In this document: one piece after another, positions 49,590 through 60,972 of the stretch
How the letters are laid out: each line of letters opens with the position of its first letter
Position numbering within the stretch: the stretch's first letter is position 1
Origin: Coriobacteriaceae bacterium
GTDB lineage: Bacteria; Actinomycetota; Coriobacteriia; Coriobacteriales; Coriobacteriaceae
DNA length: 64,000 nt
Assembly: GCA_902364645.1 (NCBI GenBank)
Contig: CABJEP010000006.1
Location: forward strand, 82,245 to 146,244
Reading direction: 5' to 3'
Notes under the pieces: generated by a model
What the model saw: the letters and a program-made list of their open reading frames with translations, nothing else
Told to the model about the DNA's origin: nothing
Database searches by the model: none
Translations under genes and position numbers: made by a program

Positions 49590-50792
49590 ATGCAGATTAC
49601 CTCAGGCCTGCCTGAAGGCTTTAATGCCGGTGCGTACGACATGATCGTTGTCGGCGCCGGTTATGCCGGTGCCGTTTGCGCCCGCCGTCTTGCCGAAACT
49701 ATCGGCTATCGTGTTGCCGTTTTGGAGCGTCGCGGCCACATCGCGGGTAATGCCTACGACTGCACTGACGAGGCCGGAATCCTGGTCCACGAGTACGGTC
49801 CGCACATCTATCACACTTTTAATGAGCGCGTCCATAACTTCCTGTCGCGCTTTACCAAGTGGACGGACTACCAGCACAAGGTGCTCGCCAACATCAACGG
49901 CACCCTCATGCCCGTACCCTTTAACCATGCGAGCCTCAAGCTCGCCTTTGGCGATGAGCGCGGCGAGGAGCTGTACCAAAAGCTCGTGGAGACCTTTGGC
50001 AAGGACGTCAAGGTGCCCATTATGGAGCTGCGCAAGAAGAACGACCCGGATCTTGCCGAGGTCGCCGATTATGTCTATGAGAACGTCTTTTTGCATTACA
50101 CCATGAAGCAGTGGGGCCAGACGCCCGACCAGATCGACCCCTCGATCACCGGCCGCGTTCCCGTCTTTGTGGGCGATGACGATCGCTACTTCCCGCAGGC
50201 TCCTTTCCAGGGCATGCCGCAGGACGGCTATACCGCGCTGTTCGAGCATATGCTCGATCACGATCTGATCGACGTGTTCTGCGACGTGGACGCCCGCGAT
50301 CTCTTTGAAATCGACGAGACCACCGTCAAGATCGATGGCAAGGTCTACGGCGGCGAGATTGTCTATACCGGTCCTCTCGATGAGCTGTTCAGCCTCGACT
50401 TGGGTGCGTTGCCGTACCGCACGCTCGATATGAAGTTCGAGACGCTCGATATGGACCAGTTCCAGCCCGTGGGCACCGTCAACTACACCACGAGCGAGGA
50501 CTACACGCGTATCACCGAGTTCAAGAACATGACCGGTCAGGTCCTGCCCGGCAAGACCACCATCATGAAGGAGTACTCCAAGGCCTATACGCCCGGCTCG
50601 GGCGAGACGCCGTACTACGCCATTCTTGAGCCCGAGAACCGTGAGCTCTATGAGCGCTATCTTGAGCGCGTCCAGAACCTGACGAACTTCCACCCGGTGG
50701 GTCGTCTGGCCGAGTATCGTTACTACGATATGGACGCCGTGACCAATTCTGCCCTCGATCTTTCGGATGAGATTATCGCCTGCCATGCATAA
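49590..50792 (+). CDS. glf: UDP-galactopyranose mutase
   Basis: A 400-residue flavoenzyme that converts UDP-galactopyranose to UDP-galactofuranose. FAD motif MIVVGAGYAGAVCARRLAE (~19-37), ERRGHIAGNAYD, EYGPHIYHT and the C-terminal GRLAEYRYYDMDAV are diagnostic. Cytoplasmic. ATG 49590 follows AAGGAG. The end overlaps the following glycosyltransferase start by eight bases, so the sugar nucleotide is probably used by that enzyme for a galactofuranose-containing glycan. Confidence 0.93.
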   Translation: MQITSGLPEGFNAGAYDMIVVGAGYAGAVCARRLAETIGYRVAVLERRGHIAGNAYDCTDEAGILVHEYGPHIYHTFNERVHNFLSRFTKWTDYQHKVLANINGTLMPVPFNHASLKLAFGDERGEELYQKLVETFGKDVKVPIMELRKKNDPDLAEVADYVYENVFLHYTMKQWGQTPDQIDPSITGRVPVFVGDDDRYFPQAPFQGMPQDGYTALFEHMLDHDLIDVFCDVDARDLFEIDETTVKIDGKVYGGEIVYTGPLDELFSLDLGALPYRTLDMKFETLDMDQFQPVGTVNYTTSEDYTRITEFKNMTGQVLPGKTTIMKEYSKAYTPGSGETPYYAILEPENRELYERYLERVQNLTNFHPVGRLAEYRYYDMDAVTNSALDLSDEIIACHA

Positions 50793-51816
50793 AGTCATAA
50801 CATTCGGTATTCCCTCGTATAACGCCGCCAAGGACATGGACCATTGCATCACCTCCATCTTGGAGGGGAGCAATTACGCCACCGATATCGAGATTATCGT
50901 GGTGGACGACGGCTCCAAGGACGAGACGGCCGCCAAGGCCGACGAGTGGGAGGCCCGTTATCCTGGAATCATCCGCGCGGTGCACCAGGAGAATGGCGGT
51001 CACGGTATTGCCGTCCTTTCGGGTCTGCGCGAGGCGCAGGGCACCTACTACAAGGTTGTCGACTCGGACGACTGGCTTGACGGCGCTGCCCTTTCGACCA
51101 TGCTGTCGATTCTGCGTGGCTTTGAGGAGCGCGACCAGCGCGTTGACCTGTTTATCTCGAACTACGTGTACGAGAAGGTTTACGAGGGCACGCATACCGC
51201 TATCGGTTACAAATTTGCCCTGCCGCGCAAAAAGATCTTTTCCTGGGATCAGATCGGTCATTTCCGCCTGGACCAGAACCTACTCATGCACAGCCTGTGC
51301 TATCGCACGGATGTGCTGCGCGAGTCCAACCTTCCCATGCCGCCGCACACGTTCTATGTGGACAACATCTACGCCTACGTGCCGCTGCCGCGTTGCAAGA
51401 CCATGTACTACGCCGACATCGACCTCTACCGCTACTTTATCGGTCGCGAAGGTCAGAGCGTCAACGAGGCAACGATGGTCAAGCGTCTGGACCAGCAGTT
51501 CCGTGTTACGCGTATCATGATGGAGTCGTACCACCTGTACAGCGATGTTGAGTCGTCGCGTCTGCGTTCGTACATGATGGGCTACTTCACCATGATGATG
51601 GCGATCTGCTCGGTGCTCACCAAGCTTTCCGAGGAAGATTGCGCCGACGAGCGCCTAAAGACGCTGTGGAATGATTTGAAGGCCTACGACGAGCGCATGT
51701 ATCGTCGTGCCCGCTACGGCGTGGTCGGCTTCTTCACCAACCTGCGCGGACGGGCCGGAGACAAAACCACACTCGGCCTATACCGTCTTGCCTCAAAGAT
51801 CTTCAAATTCAACTAG
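50785..51816 (+). CDS. Family 2 glycosyltransferase
   Basis: A 343-residue GT-A enzyme. It opens ITFGIPSYNAAKDMDHCITS, with IEIIVVDDGSKDETAAKADE and the DXD-type motif YYKVVDSDDWLDGAA near residue 95. There are no clear transmembrane helices, though the end is basic (RRARYGVVGFFTNLRGRAG). Translation is coupled to glf by overlap, suggesting galactofuranosyl or similar transfer to a surface glycan; donor and acceptor are not proven. Two hairpin elements follow in the 361-base gap. Confidence 0.85.
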   Translation: MHKVITFGIPSYNAAKDMDHCITSILEGSNYATDIEIIVVDDGSKDETAAKADEWEARYPGIIRAVHQENGGHGIAVLSGLREAQGTYYKVVDSDDWLDGAALSTMLSILRGFEERDQRVDLFISNYVYEKVYEGTHTAIGYKFALPRKKIFSWDQIGHFRLDQNLLMHSLCYRTDVLRESNLPMPPHTFYVDNIYAYVPLPRCKTMYYADIDLYRYFIGREGQSVNEATMVKRLDQQFRVTRIMMESYHLYSDVESSRLRSYMMGYFTMMMAICSVLTKLSEEDCADERLKTLWNDLKAYDERMYRRARYGVVGFFTNLRGRAGDKTTLGLYRLASKIFKFN

Positions 51817-51838
51817 CACAGAAACGCACGGGTAACGG

Positions 51839-51947
51839 GGACCCCTGGTCCTTAACTTGCTACTTCGGACAGTCCTGCGCAAGACGGAGGCGCCACTGGC
51901 GCCTCCTTTGCGTGCGGAACTCGTATCAAGTTAAGGACCAGGGGTCC
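51839..51947. repeat. Family B hairpin element, copy 2
   Basis: Perfect 21-base arms (51839-51859 and 51927-51947, starting GGACCCCTGG) enclose a 67-base core with inner stem GGAGGCGCC / GGCGCCTCC. Read on the minus strand the core begins ATACGAGTTCCGCACG and ends GGACTGTCCGAAGTAG, closely matching the edges of the next copy. It lies between convergent genes. Confidence 0.85.
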
Positions 51948-52040
51948 TCTGCTATGTCTTGCTTTATGTCAGACGGCTGAATTTGAAGATCTTGGACGCG
52001 CGGTACACAGGGGCCTGGGCTGAAAAGAATCTGGTTGGTA

Positions 52041-52165
52041 GGTTGCCCGGTGGGGTTTGGTTATGTTTGTCGCGAGTTCCGCACGAGCCGAAGAGCACTT
52101 AATGTGCTCTTCGTGCGAGCCGGGACTGTAGAGCAGCAAACATAACCAAACCCCACCGGGCAACC
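52041..52165. repeat. Family B hairpin element, copy 3
   Basis: Perfect 29-base arms (52041-52069 and 52137-52165, starting GGTTGCCCGGTGGGG) enclose a 67-base core that starts TCGCGAGTTCCGCACGAG and ends GGGACTGTAGAGCAG, with inner stem AGAGCAC/GTGCTCT. It adjoins the S58 peptidase stop. Together with copy 2 it fills the gap 51817-52177. Confidence 0.87.
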
Positions 52166-52177
52166 GGACGAGCTAGT

Positions 52178-53179
52178 TTACTTTGCGGCGCCGGGTATGC
52201 CGTGGGAGGTTTTGGCGTTTTTGGCTCCGTTTACGATGGCGGTCTGTAGGGCCCTTACGGCGAGCATGCCCAGCAGGTCTAGGGGAACGGCAGCGCTTGC
52301 CTGGGCGCCCAGTTTGCCGCTGGCAAGGGTGTAGATGGTGTCGCCGTCGTTGGTGGTGTGTGTGGGGCGGATGGCGTGCGCATAGGCGTCTGCCGCCATC
52401 TGGGAGACCTTGGTGGCCTGAGCTTTAGTGAGCTCAACGTTGGTGACGATGCAGCTGATGGTGGTGTTGGTGCGGTCGAGCGGCATTTGCATGGAGCCGG
52501 CGGCGGCAAAGGCTGCGAGCTCCATGTCGACGATCTGGTCGCTATCTGCTGCGGCGCGCATACCAGCGACCCATTCGCCGGTGAAGGGGTCGACGACATT
52601 GCCGCAGGCGTTGACCGAGACCACGGCACCCACCTTAACAGGGCCGAGTGCCACGGCGGCAGCGCCTAGGCCGGCCTTCATGCAGGTGGCGGGGCCCATG
52701 AGCTTGCCCACGGTGGCACCGGTGCCGGCACCTACATTGCCCTGCTCGAGCGTGGTGGGGGTGTTGTCGAGCGCCTCGCGCACGGCGGAGATGCCAGCCT
52801 CAATGTCGGGGCGTACGGCGGGGTCGCCAAAGGCGAGGTCGAAGATGCAGCTGGAGCACACGATAGGCACCTGCGTGGGGCCGACGGGAAGGCCGATGCC
52901 GCGGCTCTCAAGCTCGCGAGCGACGCCGCTTGCGGCCTCCAGGCCAAAGGCCGATCCGCCCGAAAGGCAGACGGCGTGGACCTTGTCGACGGTGTTCTCG
53001 GGACGCAGCAGGTCGGTTTCGCGCGATGCCGGGGCACCGCCGCGAACGTCAACGCCGCCGGTGGCGCCCTCGGGTGCCACGATTACGGTGCAACCGGTGC
53101 CGGCCTCCTCGTCCGTGTAGTTGCCAAGGCAAAAGCCATCGACATCGCAAACGTCAATGGCCTCAAGCAGTGTATCCAT
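52178..53179 (-). CDS. P1-family (S58, DmpA-like) peptidase
   Basis: A 333-residue Ntn-type self-processing peptidase of the DmpA family. It has GCTVIVAPEGATGGVDVRGG near the N-terminus, VHAVCLSGGSAFGLEAASG (~68-86), GNVGAGTGATVGKLMG, and the presumed autocleavage/nucleophile region NTTISCIVTNVELTKAQ (~240). Members release N-terminal amino acids from peptides and may prefer beta- or D-residues. It is cytoplasmic since no signal is seen. AGGAG precedes ATG 53179. Confidence 0.87.
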   Translation of the reverse strand: MDTLLEAIDVCDVDGFCLGNYTDEEAGTGCTVIVAPEGATGGVDVRGGAPASRETDLLRPENTVDKVHAVCLSGGSAFGLEAASGVARELESRGIGLPVGPTQVPIVCSSCIFDLAFGDPAVRPDIEAGISAVREALDNTPTTLEQGNVGAGTGATVGKLMGPATCMKAGLGAAAVALGPVKVGAVVSVNACGNVVDPFTGEWVAGMRAAADSDQIVDMELAAFAAAGSMQMPLDRTNTTISCIVTNVELTKAQATKVSQMAADAYAHAIRPTHTTNDGDTIYTLASGKLGAQASAAVPLDLLGMLAVRALQTAIVNGAKNAKTSHGIPGAAK

Positions 53180-53280
53180 GTTTTACTCCTATCGGTTTTC
53201 CGCCGGGCCTTATGCCCGGTCGGGATCCGTACGGTACGCCGAAATTGTAGGCGCTGGGGGATACCCAGCGCCAGATGCAA

Positions 53281-53862
53281 TTACGAGAGTTTTTGAATCG
53301 CGCGCGCGACGCGGGCGATGGGTAGGCCCACCACGTTATAGAAGTCGCCCGAAATATCGTGCACGAGCATGCGTCCTCCTGTGCCCTGAATGCCGTAGGC
53401 GCCGGCCTTGTCCATGGGCTCACCCGAGGCGACATAGTGCTCGATCTGCTCGTCGGTGAGCTCGTAGAACGTCACGTCGGTCACATCGACAAAGGACAGG
53501 CTCTCGGCGGAATGCGGAGCCGTGGCGTCGCCTGCCTTAACGATGCAGACGCCGGTTGCGACCTGGTGCGTGCGGCCCGAAAGCTCACGGAGCATGGTAC
53601 ACGCCTCGTTCTCGGTTGCCGGCTTGCCCAGAATCTTGCCGTCAAAGGTGACGATGGTGTCGGCCGCGACCGTCAGCTCATTGGGCTCGGCATGCTCGGC
53701 GGCAACGGCGGCGGCTTTGGCGCGTGCTAAGCGTTCAACGAGCGTAAGTGGGGCCTCGCCATCAAATGGCGTTTCGTCGATATCGGCAGGAATGATGCGA
53801 ATGTCATAGCCCGCCTCGCGCATCAGCTCGATGCGGCGCGGTGATTGCGAGGCCAAAATCAT
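53281..53862 (-). CDS. maf: Maf-family nucleotide pyrophosphatase
   Basis: A 193-residue house-cleaning NTP pyrophosphatase. ILASQSPRRIELMREAGYDI at the N-terminus, VAADTIVTFDGKILGKPAT, and DKAGAYGIQGTGG near residue 150 are the family motifs; the Q in YGIQG suits dTTP/UTP-hydrolysing members. It overlaps the upstream DJ-1 gene by four bases (ATGA), so the two are co-translated. Confidence 0.92.
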   Translation of the reverse strand: MILASQSPRRIELMREAGYDIRIIPADIDETPFDGEAPLTLVERLARAKAAAVAAEHAEPNELTVAADTIVTFDGKILGKPATENEACTMLRELSGRTHQVATGVCIVKAGDATAPHSAESLSFVDVTDVTFYELTDEQIEHYVASGEPMDKAGAYGIQGTGGRMLVHDISGDFYNVVGLPIARVARAIQKLS

Positions 53863-54401
53863 AGCTGAATGCCCTCGGCAACCTTCTCGACAGCCTTGTC
53901 GCCGGCGAGCGTGCGCAGCAGCTCAAGCGCAAAGGGGAGCGACTGGGCCATGCCGCTGGCGGTGATGATGTTGCCGTCTTGCGTAACCTTCTCGCCGGTA
54001 TAGGCGCCTTCGGGGAAGCTCTTCTCAAAGCCAGGGAAGCACGTAGCGTGGCGCCCCTCGAGCAGGTCGAGCTCACCCAGGATAAACGGGGCGGCGCAGA
54101 TGGCGGCGACGTGTTTGGCGGCGGCGAACTCGCAGACCACGTCGCAGACGCGCTGGTCGGCACGCAGGTTGGTGGCGCCGGGCAGGCCGCCAGGTAGCAC
54201 GACGCAGTCGTACTCGTCAAAGTTGATCTCGTCAAAGAGCGCATCGCAGGTCACGGGAATCTGCAGCGAGCTTACGACCTCGCGCGTGGGCATGATCGAG
54301 ACAAGCGTGGCGCGCACGCCGCCGCGACGCATGACATCGACCATGGTCAGGCATTCAATAGTTTCAAAGCCATCGGCGGCGAGAACGGCAACGCTGGGCA
54401 T
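53859..54401 (-). CDS. DJ-1/PfpI-family protein (YajL-like)
   Basis: A 180-residue class I glutamine-amidotransferase-like fold protein. AVLAADGFETIECLTMVDVM at the N-terminus carries the conserved Glu, and the nucleophile elbow AAICAAPFILGELDLL has the reactive cysteine at ~105. Family members act as deglycases, chaperones or redox sensors; the exact activity is disputed. ATG 54401 follows AAAGGA by seven bases; ATG 54425 has no SD. It is upstream of maf. Confidence 0.88.
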   Translation of the reverse strand: MPSVAVLAADGFETIECLTMVDVMRRGGVRATLVSIMPTREVVSSLQIPVTCDALFDEINFDEYDCVVLPGGLPGATNLRADQRVCDVVCEFAAAKHVAAICAAPFILGELDLLEGRHATCFPGFEKSFPEGAYTGEKVTQDGNIITASGMAQSLPFALELLRTLAGDKAVEKVAEGIQL

Positions 54402-54530
54402 GAGGGTTCCTTTCATAGGCGGCATACAATTAGCCGTCTTATACCCCGAAGACCTCCGCTTGCCACGCTTGATTTCCCAATGTTTAAAATAGCCCCGTCC
54501 GAATTAGCTACCCCCACCCATCCTCAACAA

Positions 54531-54585
54531 TCTCAATCTGTAACATCCATCGACCAAAACTAGCCCCAACTGTTACAGATCGAGA
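54531..54585. repeat. Inverted repeat upstream of the DJ-1/maf operon
   Basis: Fifteen-base arms (54531-54545 TCTCAATCTGTAACA and 54571-54585) are complementary except at one position, with a 25-base loop. It is the only structure seen in the first half of the gap 54402-54901. Confidence 0.55.
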
Positions 54586-54669
54586 CAGTCCCCAACAGCA
54601 CCGCCCCGTTCGGGGAAACGACCGCTACAGGTACGGCGGGCAGAGGCTCACTTTTTTCTTCGGTTTTTC

Positions 54670-54699
54670 TTGACGGAATCTCACCTGTTGTAGTACTTT
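54670..54699 (+). promoter_or_regulatory. Candidate promoter of the sugar module
   Basis: TTGACG (54670-54675) and TACTTT (54694-54699) are 18 bases apart, upstream of the leader terminator. Confidence 0.4.
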
Positions 54700-54738
54700 G
54701 TCCCAGTCTAAAAACGCGTGGACTTTTCTGGGCGCTAG

Positions 54739-57435
<2,697 letters not shown>

Positions 57436-57466
57436 CCGCCCGGGCAATATCACTAAGGAGAAAATA

Positions 57467-58915
57467 ATGGCTGAAAAATACGACGATCTGGCCAGATCCA
57501 TACTCGAGAACGTAGGCGGCACAGAGAACGTCGCCAGCGTCGCGCACTGCATCACGCGCGTGCGCTTCAAACTCAAGGACGAGTCCCGCGCCAACACTGC
57601 CAAGATCGAGGCCCTCAAGGGCGTCATCCAGGTCATCCAGGCCAACGGCCAGTACCAGGTGGTCGTGGGTAACATCGTCGAGGACGTCTACGACGCGGTC
57701 CTGGAGGCCGGCAACTTCTCGGGCGGCGCAAGCGCCGACGACGAGCCCCAGGGCGATAAGACCGTTGCCTCCGTCGTCATCGACCTCATCTCTGGCATCT
57801 TCCAGCCCATCCTGGGACCGCTTGCCGCCGCAGGCATCATGAAGGGACTGCTTGCCCTCATCACCTACTTCGTCCCGGCCTTTGCAAACGACGGCCTCTA
57901 CACGCTGCTCTACACCGTGGCTGACGGCTTCTTCTACTTCCTTCCCGTCGCCCTGGCGTTCAGTGCCGCGCGCAAGTTCCGCATGAACGAGTTCACCGGC
58001 GTGGCAATCGGCGTGGCGCTTCTCTACCCGACGATGGTCGCCCTGACCTCGGGCGAGGCGCTCGGCAGCATCGACCTCGGCGTGGCCGGCACGTTCTCGT
58101 GGTACGCCACCGCCCTCGGGCTCCCCATCATCATGCCCGTGTCCGGCTACGTGAGCTCGGTGATCCCCGTCCTTCTCATGGTGTGGTTCGGCTCTATCCT
58201 TGAGCGCTGGCTCAAGAGCTGGATGCCGGCTGCGCTCAAGATGTTCCTTGTCCCGCTCGCCACGATGACGGTCTCCATCGTCTTGGGCTACCTCATCATC
58301 GGCCCGGTGGCCACCCTCATCACCAACCTGCTGAGCGCGGCATTCTCGTTCATCTTCCAGCTCCCCGTGGTTGGTTCCGTCCTGGGCAGCGCCCTGGTTG
58401 GCGGACTGTGGATGTGCCTCGTCATCTTTGGCTTCCACTGGAGCCTCATCCCCATCTCCATCATGAATCTGAACACCCTCGGCCACGACAGCGTGCTCGC
58501 CGCCACCATCGGCCACGGGTTCGCGCTCGGAGCGGTCATCTTTGCCATGTACCTCAGAAACAAGGACGAGCGCTTCCGCGGCATCGCCCTTCCCGCGATG
58601 ATCTCCGCCTTCTTCTTCGGCGTCACCGAGCCGGGCATCTACGGCATCGCCCTCCCCAACAAGCGCGCGTTCGTCGTGGCATGCCTGAGCTCCGCCGTGG
58701 GCGGCGCTATCGTGGGAATGACTGGCGCTCTCATGTACATCTCGGGCGGCCTCGGCGTCTTCAACCTGCTCAACTTCATCGACGGGACCCCTGGTGGCGC
58801 CGGGATCTCCCACATGATCTTCGCGATCATCGCCTCGCTCATCTCCGCCGTCCTGGCCTTTGTTATCGAGTTCATCACCTACCGACCCAACGACGAGGAG
58901 GAAGGCGCCCACTAG
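57467..58915 (+). CDS. PTS beta-glucoside-type transporter, EIIBC
   Basis: A 482-residue PTS permease. EIIB is at 1-85 with the phosphocysteine in VAHCITRVRFKLKD, and EIIC begins ~105 with GIFQPILGPLAAAGIMKGLL and the conserved EPGIYGIALPNKRAF. There is no EIIA domain. Linked to a phospho-beta-glucosidase, it probably imports an aryl- or alkyl-beta-glucoside or cellobiose-like disaccharide. AAGGAG precedes ATG 57467. It is a distant paralogue of the EIIBC at 8323. Confidence 0.9.
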   Translation: MAEKYDDLARSILENVGGTENVASVAHCITRVRFKLKDESRANTAKIEALKGVIQVIQANGQYQVVVGNIVEDVYDAVLEAGNFSGGASADDEPQGDKTVASVVIDLISGIFQPILGPLAAAGIMKGLLALITYFVPAFANDGLYTLLYTVADGFFYFLPVALAFSAARKFRMNEFTGVAIGVALLYPTMVALTSGEALGSIDLGVAGTFSWYATALGLPIIMPVSGYVSSVIPVLLMVWFGSILERWLKSWMPAALKMFLVPLATMTVSIVLGYLIIGPVATLITNLLSAAFSFIFQLPVVGSVLGSALVGGLWMCLVIFGFHWSLIPISIMNLNTLGHDSVLAATIGHGFALGAVIFAMYLRNKDERFRGIALPAMISAFFFGVTEPGIYGIALPNKRAFVVACLSSAVGGAIVGMTGALMYISGGLGVFNLLNFIDGTPGGAGISHMIFAIIASLISAVLAFVIEFITYRPNDEEEGAH

Positions 58916-58969
58916 CTTGCGCCCTCCTCAATCAGCTCTATGTAATTGAGGAGCAGTTGAGGTGGGTGA

Positions 58970-59004
58970 GGGCCGAGGGCGATCAAGGTGGCCGCCCTCG
59001 GCCC
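58970..59004 (+). terminator. Terminator-like hairpin after EIIBC
   Basis: A perfect 12-bp stem GGGCCGAGGGCG / CGCCCTCGGCCC with an 11-base loop but no T-run. A second stem CTCCTCAAT / ATTGAGGAG lies at 58924-58953. Confidence 0.6.
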
Positions 59005-59051
59005 GGGACAACCTGCCAGAAGGCGTTTAGCTTTCTCGGGCGGCGCTGAAA

Positions 59052-59465
59052 TGAACTGCGCCCCGATACTTGGACGGGTCAATTAGCGGCCTATGCCGCA
59101 CATGGGGACTGATTTCGGAACTCCTCCGGGGTCAGTCCCTTTTGCTTAACCCGCCTCCTCTTGTTCCAGTGAACGGTATAGGCTTCGAGGTCCCGCTTGA
59201 ACTCCTCGAAGCTCCGCCACGTCCGGCTCCTGTAGAATTCGTCCTTCAGGCGCCCGGGCAGCAGCTCCGTCGCATGAGCTTGCCCTCGCACGCCGCCGGC
59301 CCCGGCCGGGTCCGGGCACCCTTCGGCCTCCCGCTGGCCTTCGGCGCGCCCGCACCCCCTGTCGCAAAGCTCTGCTGCAAGAGTCCTCAGCGTGGCGTCG
59401 TGCCTGACTCTCCCGTCCATAAAGAAGCCCCCATTTCTAATGTTCAAGAAATGAGGGGCGGTTCA
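59052..59465 (-). mobile_element. Internally deleted IS3-family element
   Basis: The element is about 414 bp, against 1.2-1.5 kb for a complete IS3. The ends read TGAACTGCGCCCC (59052) and, inverted, TGAACCGCCCC (59465). A minus-strand frame 59447-59091 starts like OrfA (MDGRVRHDATLRTLAAELCD) and ends like the C-terminus of the OrfB integrase (RLKDEFYRSRTWRSFEEFKR, WNKRRRVKQKGLTPEEFRNQ). The DDE catalytic core between them is missing, so it cannot transpose itself but could be moved in trans. Confidence 0.8.
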
Positions 59466-59557
59466 ATTTCGGGACGGGGATTAAATAATCATTCGGAGCA
59501 AATCTATTTTTATCCCCGTGCCAGAAAAATCATCGGGCGTGGTCTGGGGCAAACAGT

Positions 59558-60871
59558 CTAGTTGCGCTTGAGGTGGACGACGGTTTCGCAGTGGAAGGTT
59601 TGCGGGAACAGATCGACCGGCGTGATCTTGACGGGGGAGAAGGTACCTTCCTCGACAAAGCGCTTAAGGTCGCGTGCCAGGGTGGCGGGGTCGCAGCTCA
59701 CGTAGGCGACATCGCGAGCGCTCGTGCTGGCGATAAGGTCGATCGCCTCGGGGGCGAGGCCTGCGCGCGGCGGGTCGACCACCAAGACGTCGGCATCCTG
59801 GTCGGGGAACTCGCGCACCGCGTCTCCGCCAATGACGTCGACGTTATCAAGCTTGTTGATTTCCAGGTTACGGTGCAGGTCGCGCACGGCCGGGCCGTAG
59901 GCCTCGACGGCGGCGACGAAGTCGCAGCGGCGGGCGAGCGGCAGGGTAAAGGTTCCGGCGCCGCAGTACAGGTCCACGGCAAGCTCGTCTTCTTGCGGGT
60001 CGAGCGCTTCCATGACAAGCTCGATCAAAATCTCAGCACCCTTGGTGTTGACTTGGAAAAAAGACGGGGCAGACAAGCGCATCTGACCCTCGGCGATATT
60101 CTCGGTCCATGAGCCCTCTCCGGCGAGCATTTCGACCTTGGAGACACGGCGGGCCTTCTTCTCACCCTTGCTCATAACGCGCACTATGCTCGTGGGGTGT
60201 GCGGCGTCTGCCAGCACGCGCGAGACTTGCGAGCGCGGAAACGACCCCGTGGGCGTCCAGAGCGCGACCTCGAGCGCTTTGGTGCGACGCGAGGCGCGAA
60301 TGCCCACGCGCTCCAAGCCCAGGTCGTGGCTGCCGCTCAGATAATTGAGCGCGCCGACAACCGATTTGAGTGCCTTGGGGAAGCGCTTATCGAACAGCGG
60401 GCACGAATCGACGGTCACGATCTTGCTGGGATCGACGCCGTGCATGCCAAGACGAACGCGGCCGTTAACGACGGTCGGTTCGAGCTCAATTTTATTGCGG
60501 TAGCCCCAATCGTCCTTGGTGTGGCGGATGGGCTGCACCAGCTCGTCGACTTGCTCAGGGGTGAACTTGCCGATGCGCTCGAGCGTGGAGCGCAGGTTTT
60601 GCTCCTTGGCGGCAAGCTGAGCGGTGCGCGAGAGATTGCCCCACGAGCAGCCACCGCAGATGCCCACGAAGGGGCAGGGAGGCTGAATTCGATCGGGGCT
60701 CGGTTCCAGAATCTCGGTGGCGCGGGCGCGCATAAACGATTTGCCGTCCTGCACGATTTCGGCCTCGACGGTGTCGCCCGCCACGGCGCCCTGCACAAAT
60801 ACGGCTTTGCCGTTATCGGCATGCGCCAGACCATCGGCGCCGTAGGTCATCGATTCTATAGTGAGCTTCAT
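59558..60871 (-). CDS. 23S rRNA (uracil-5-)-methyltransferase, RlmD/TrmA type
   Basis: A 437-residue SAM-dependent RNA methyltransferase. TRAM domain at 1-55 (KLTIESMTYGADGLAHADNG), iron-sulfur cysteines in CPFVGICGGCSWGN (~67-80), a central RNA-binding part, and the catalytic domain with VDLYCGAGTFTLPLA, VVDPPRAGL and the nucleophile loop VSYVSCDPATLARDL. Whether it modifies U747, U1939 or tRNA U54 cannot be told. ATG 60871 follows CAGGGAT; a longer frame to 60949 is unsupported. Confidence 0.88.
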   Translation of the reverse strand: MKLTIESMTYGADGLAHADNGKAVFVQGAVAGDTVEAEIVQDGKSFMRARATEILEPSPDRIQPPCPFVGICGGCSWGNLSRTAQLAAKEQNLRSTLERIGKFTPEQVDELVQPIRHTKDDWGYRNKIELEPTVVNGRVRLGMHGVDPSKIVTVDSCPLFDKRFPKALKSVVGALNYLSGSHDLGLERVGIRASRRTKALEVALWTPTGSFPRSQVSRVLADAAHPTSIVRVMSKGEKKARRVSKVEMLAGEGSWTENIAEGQMRLSAPSFFQVNTKGAEILIELVMEALDPQEDELAVDLYCGAGTFTLPLARRCDFVAAVEAYGPAVRDLHRNLEINKLDNVDVIGGDAVREFPDQDADVLVVDPPRAGLAPEAIDLIASTSARDVAYVSCDPATLARDLKRFVEEGTFSPVKITPVDLFPQTFHCETVVHLKRN

Positions 60872-60920
60872 ATCCCTGCCTGTCATTCGCGTTGTTGTCC
60901 GCAACCATGGTAGCAGGGAA

Positions 60921-60962
60921 AAGCGCCCCGTACCTGAGGCATTCCTCAAATACGGGGCGCTT
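60921..60962 (-). terminator. Terminator of ppk1
   Basis: A perfect 12-bp stem AAGCGCCCCGTA / TACGGGGCGCTT encloses an 18-base loop with its own small stem. It lies 10 bases past the ppk1 stop on that strand. Confidence 0.8.
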
Positions 60963-60972
60963 CTACAAACGT

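Noticed and set aside
48235..52165. Hairpin elements considered as CRISPR or attenuation-type terminators
   Set aside because: There is no regularly spaced direct repeat with spacers, and stems of 21-29 bp with structured 67-69-base cores and no T-runs are unlike simple terminators.
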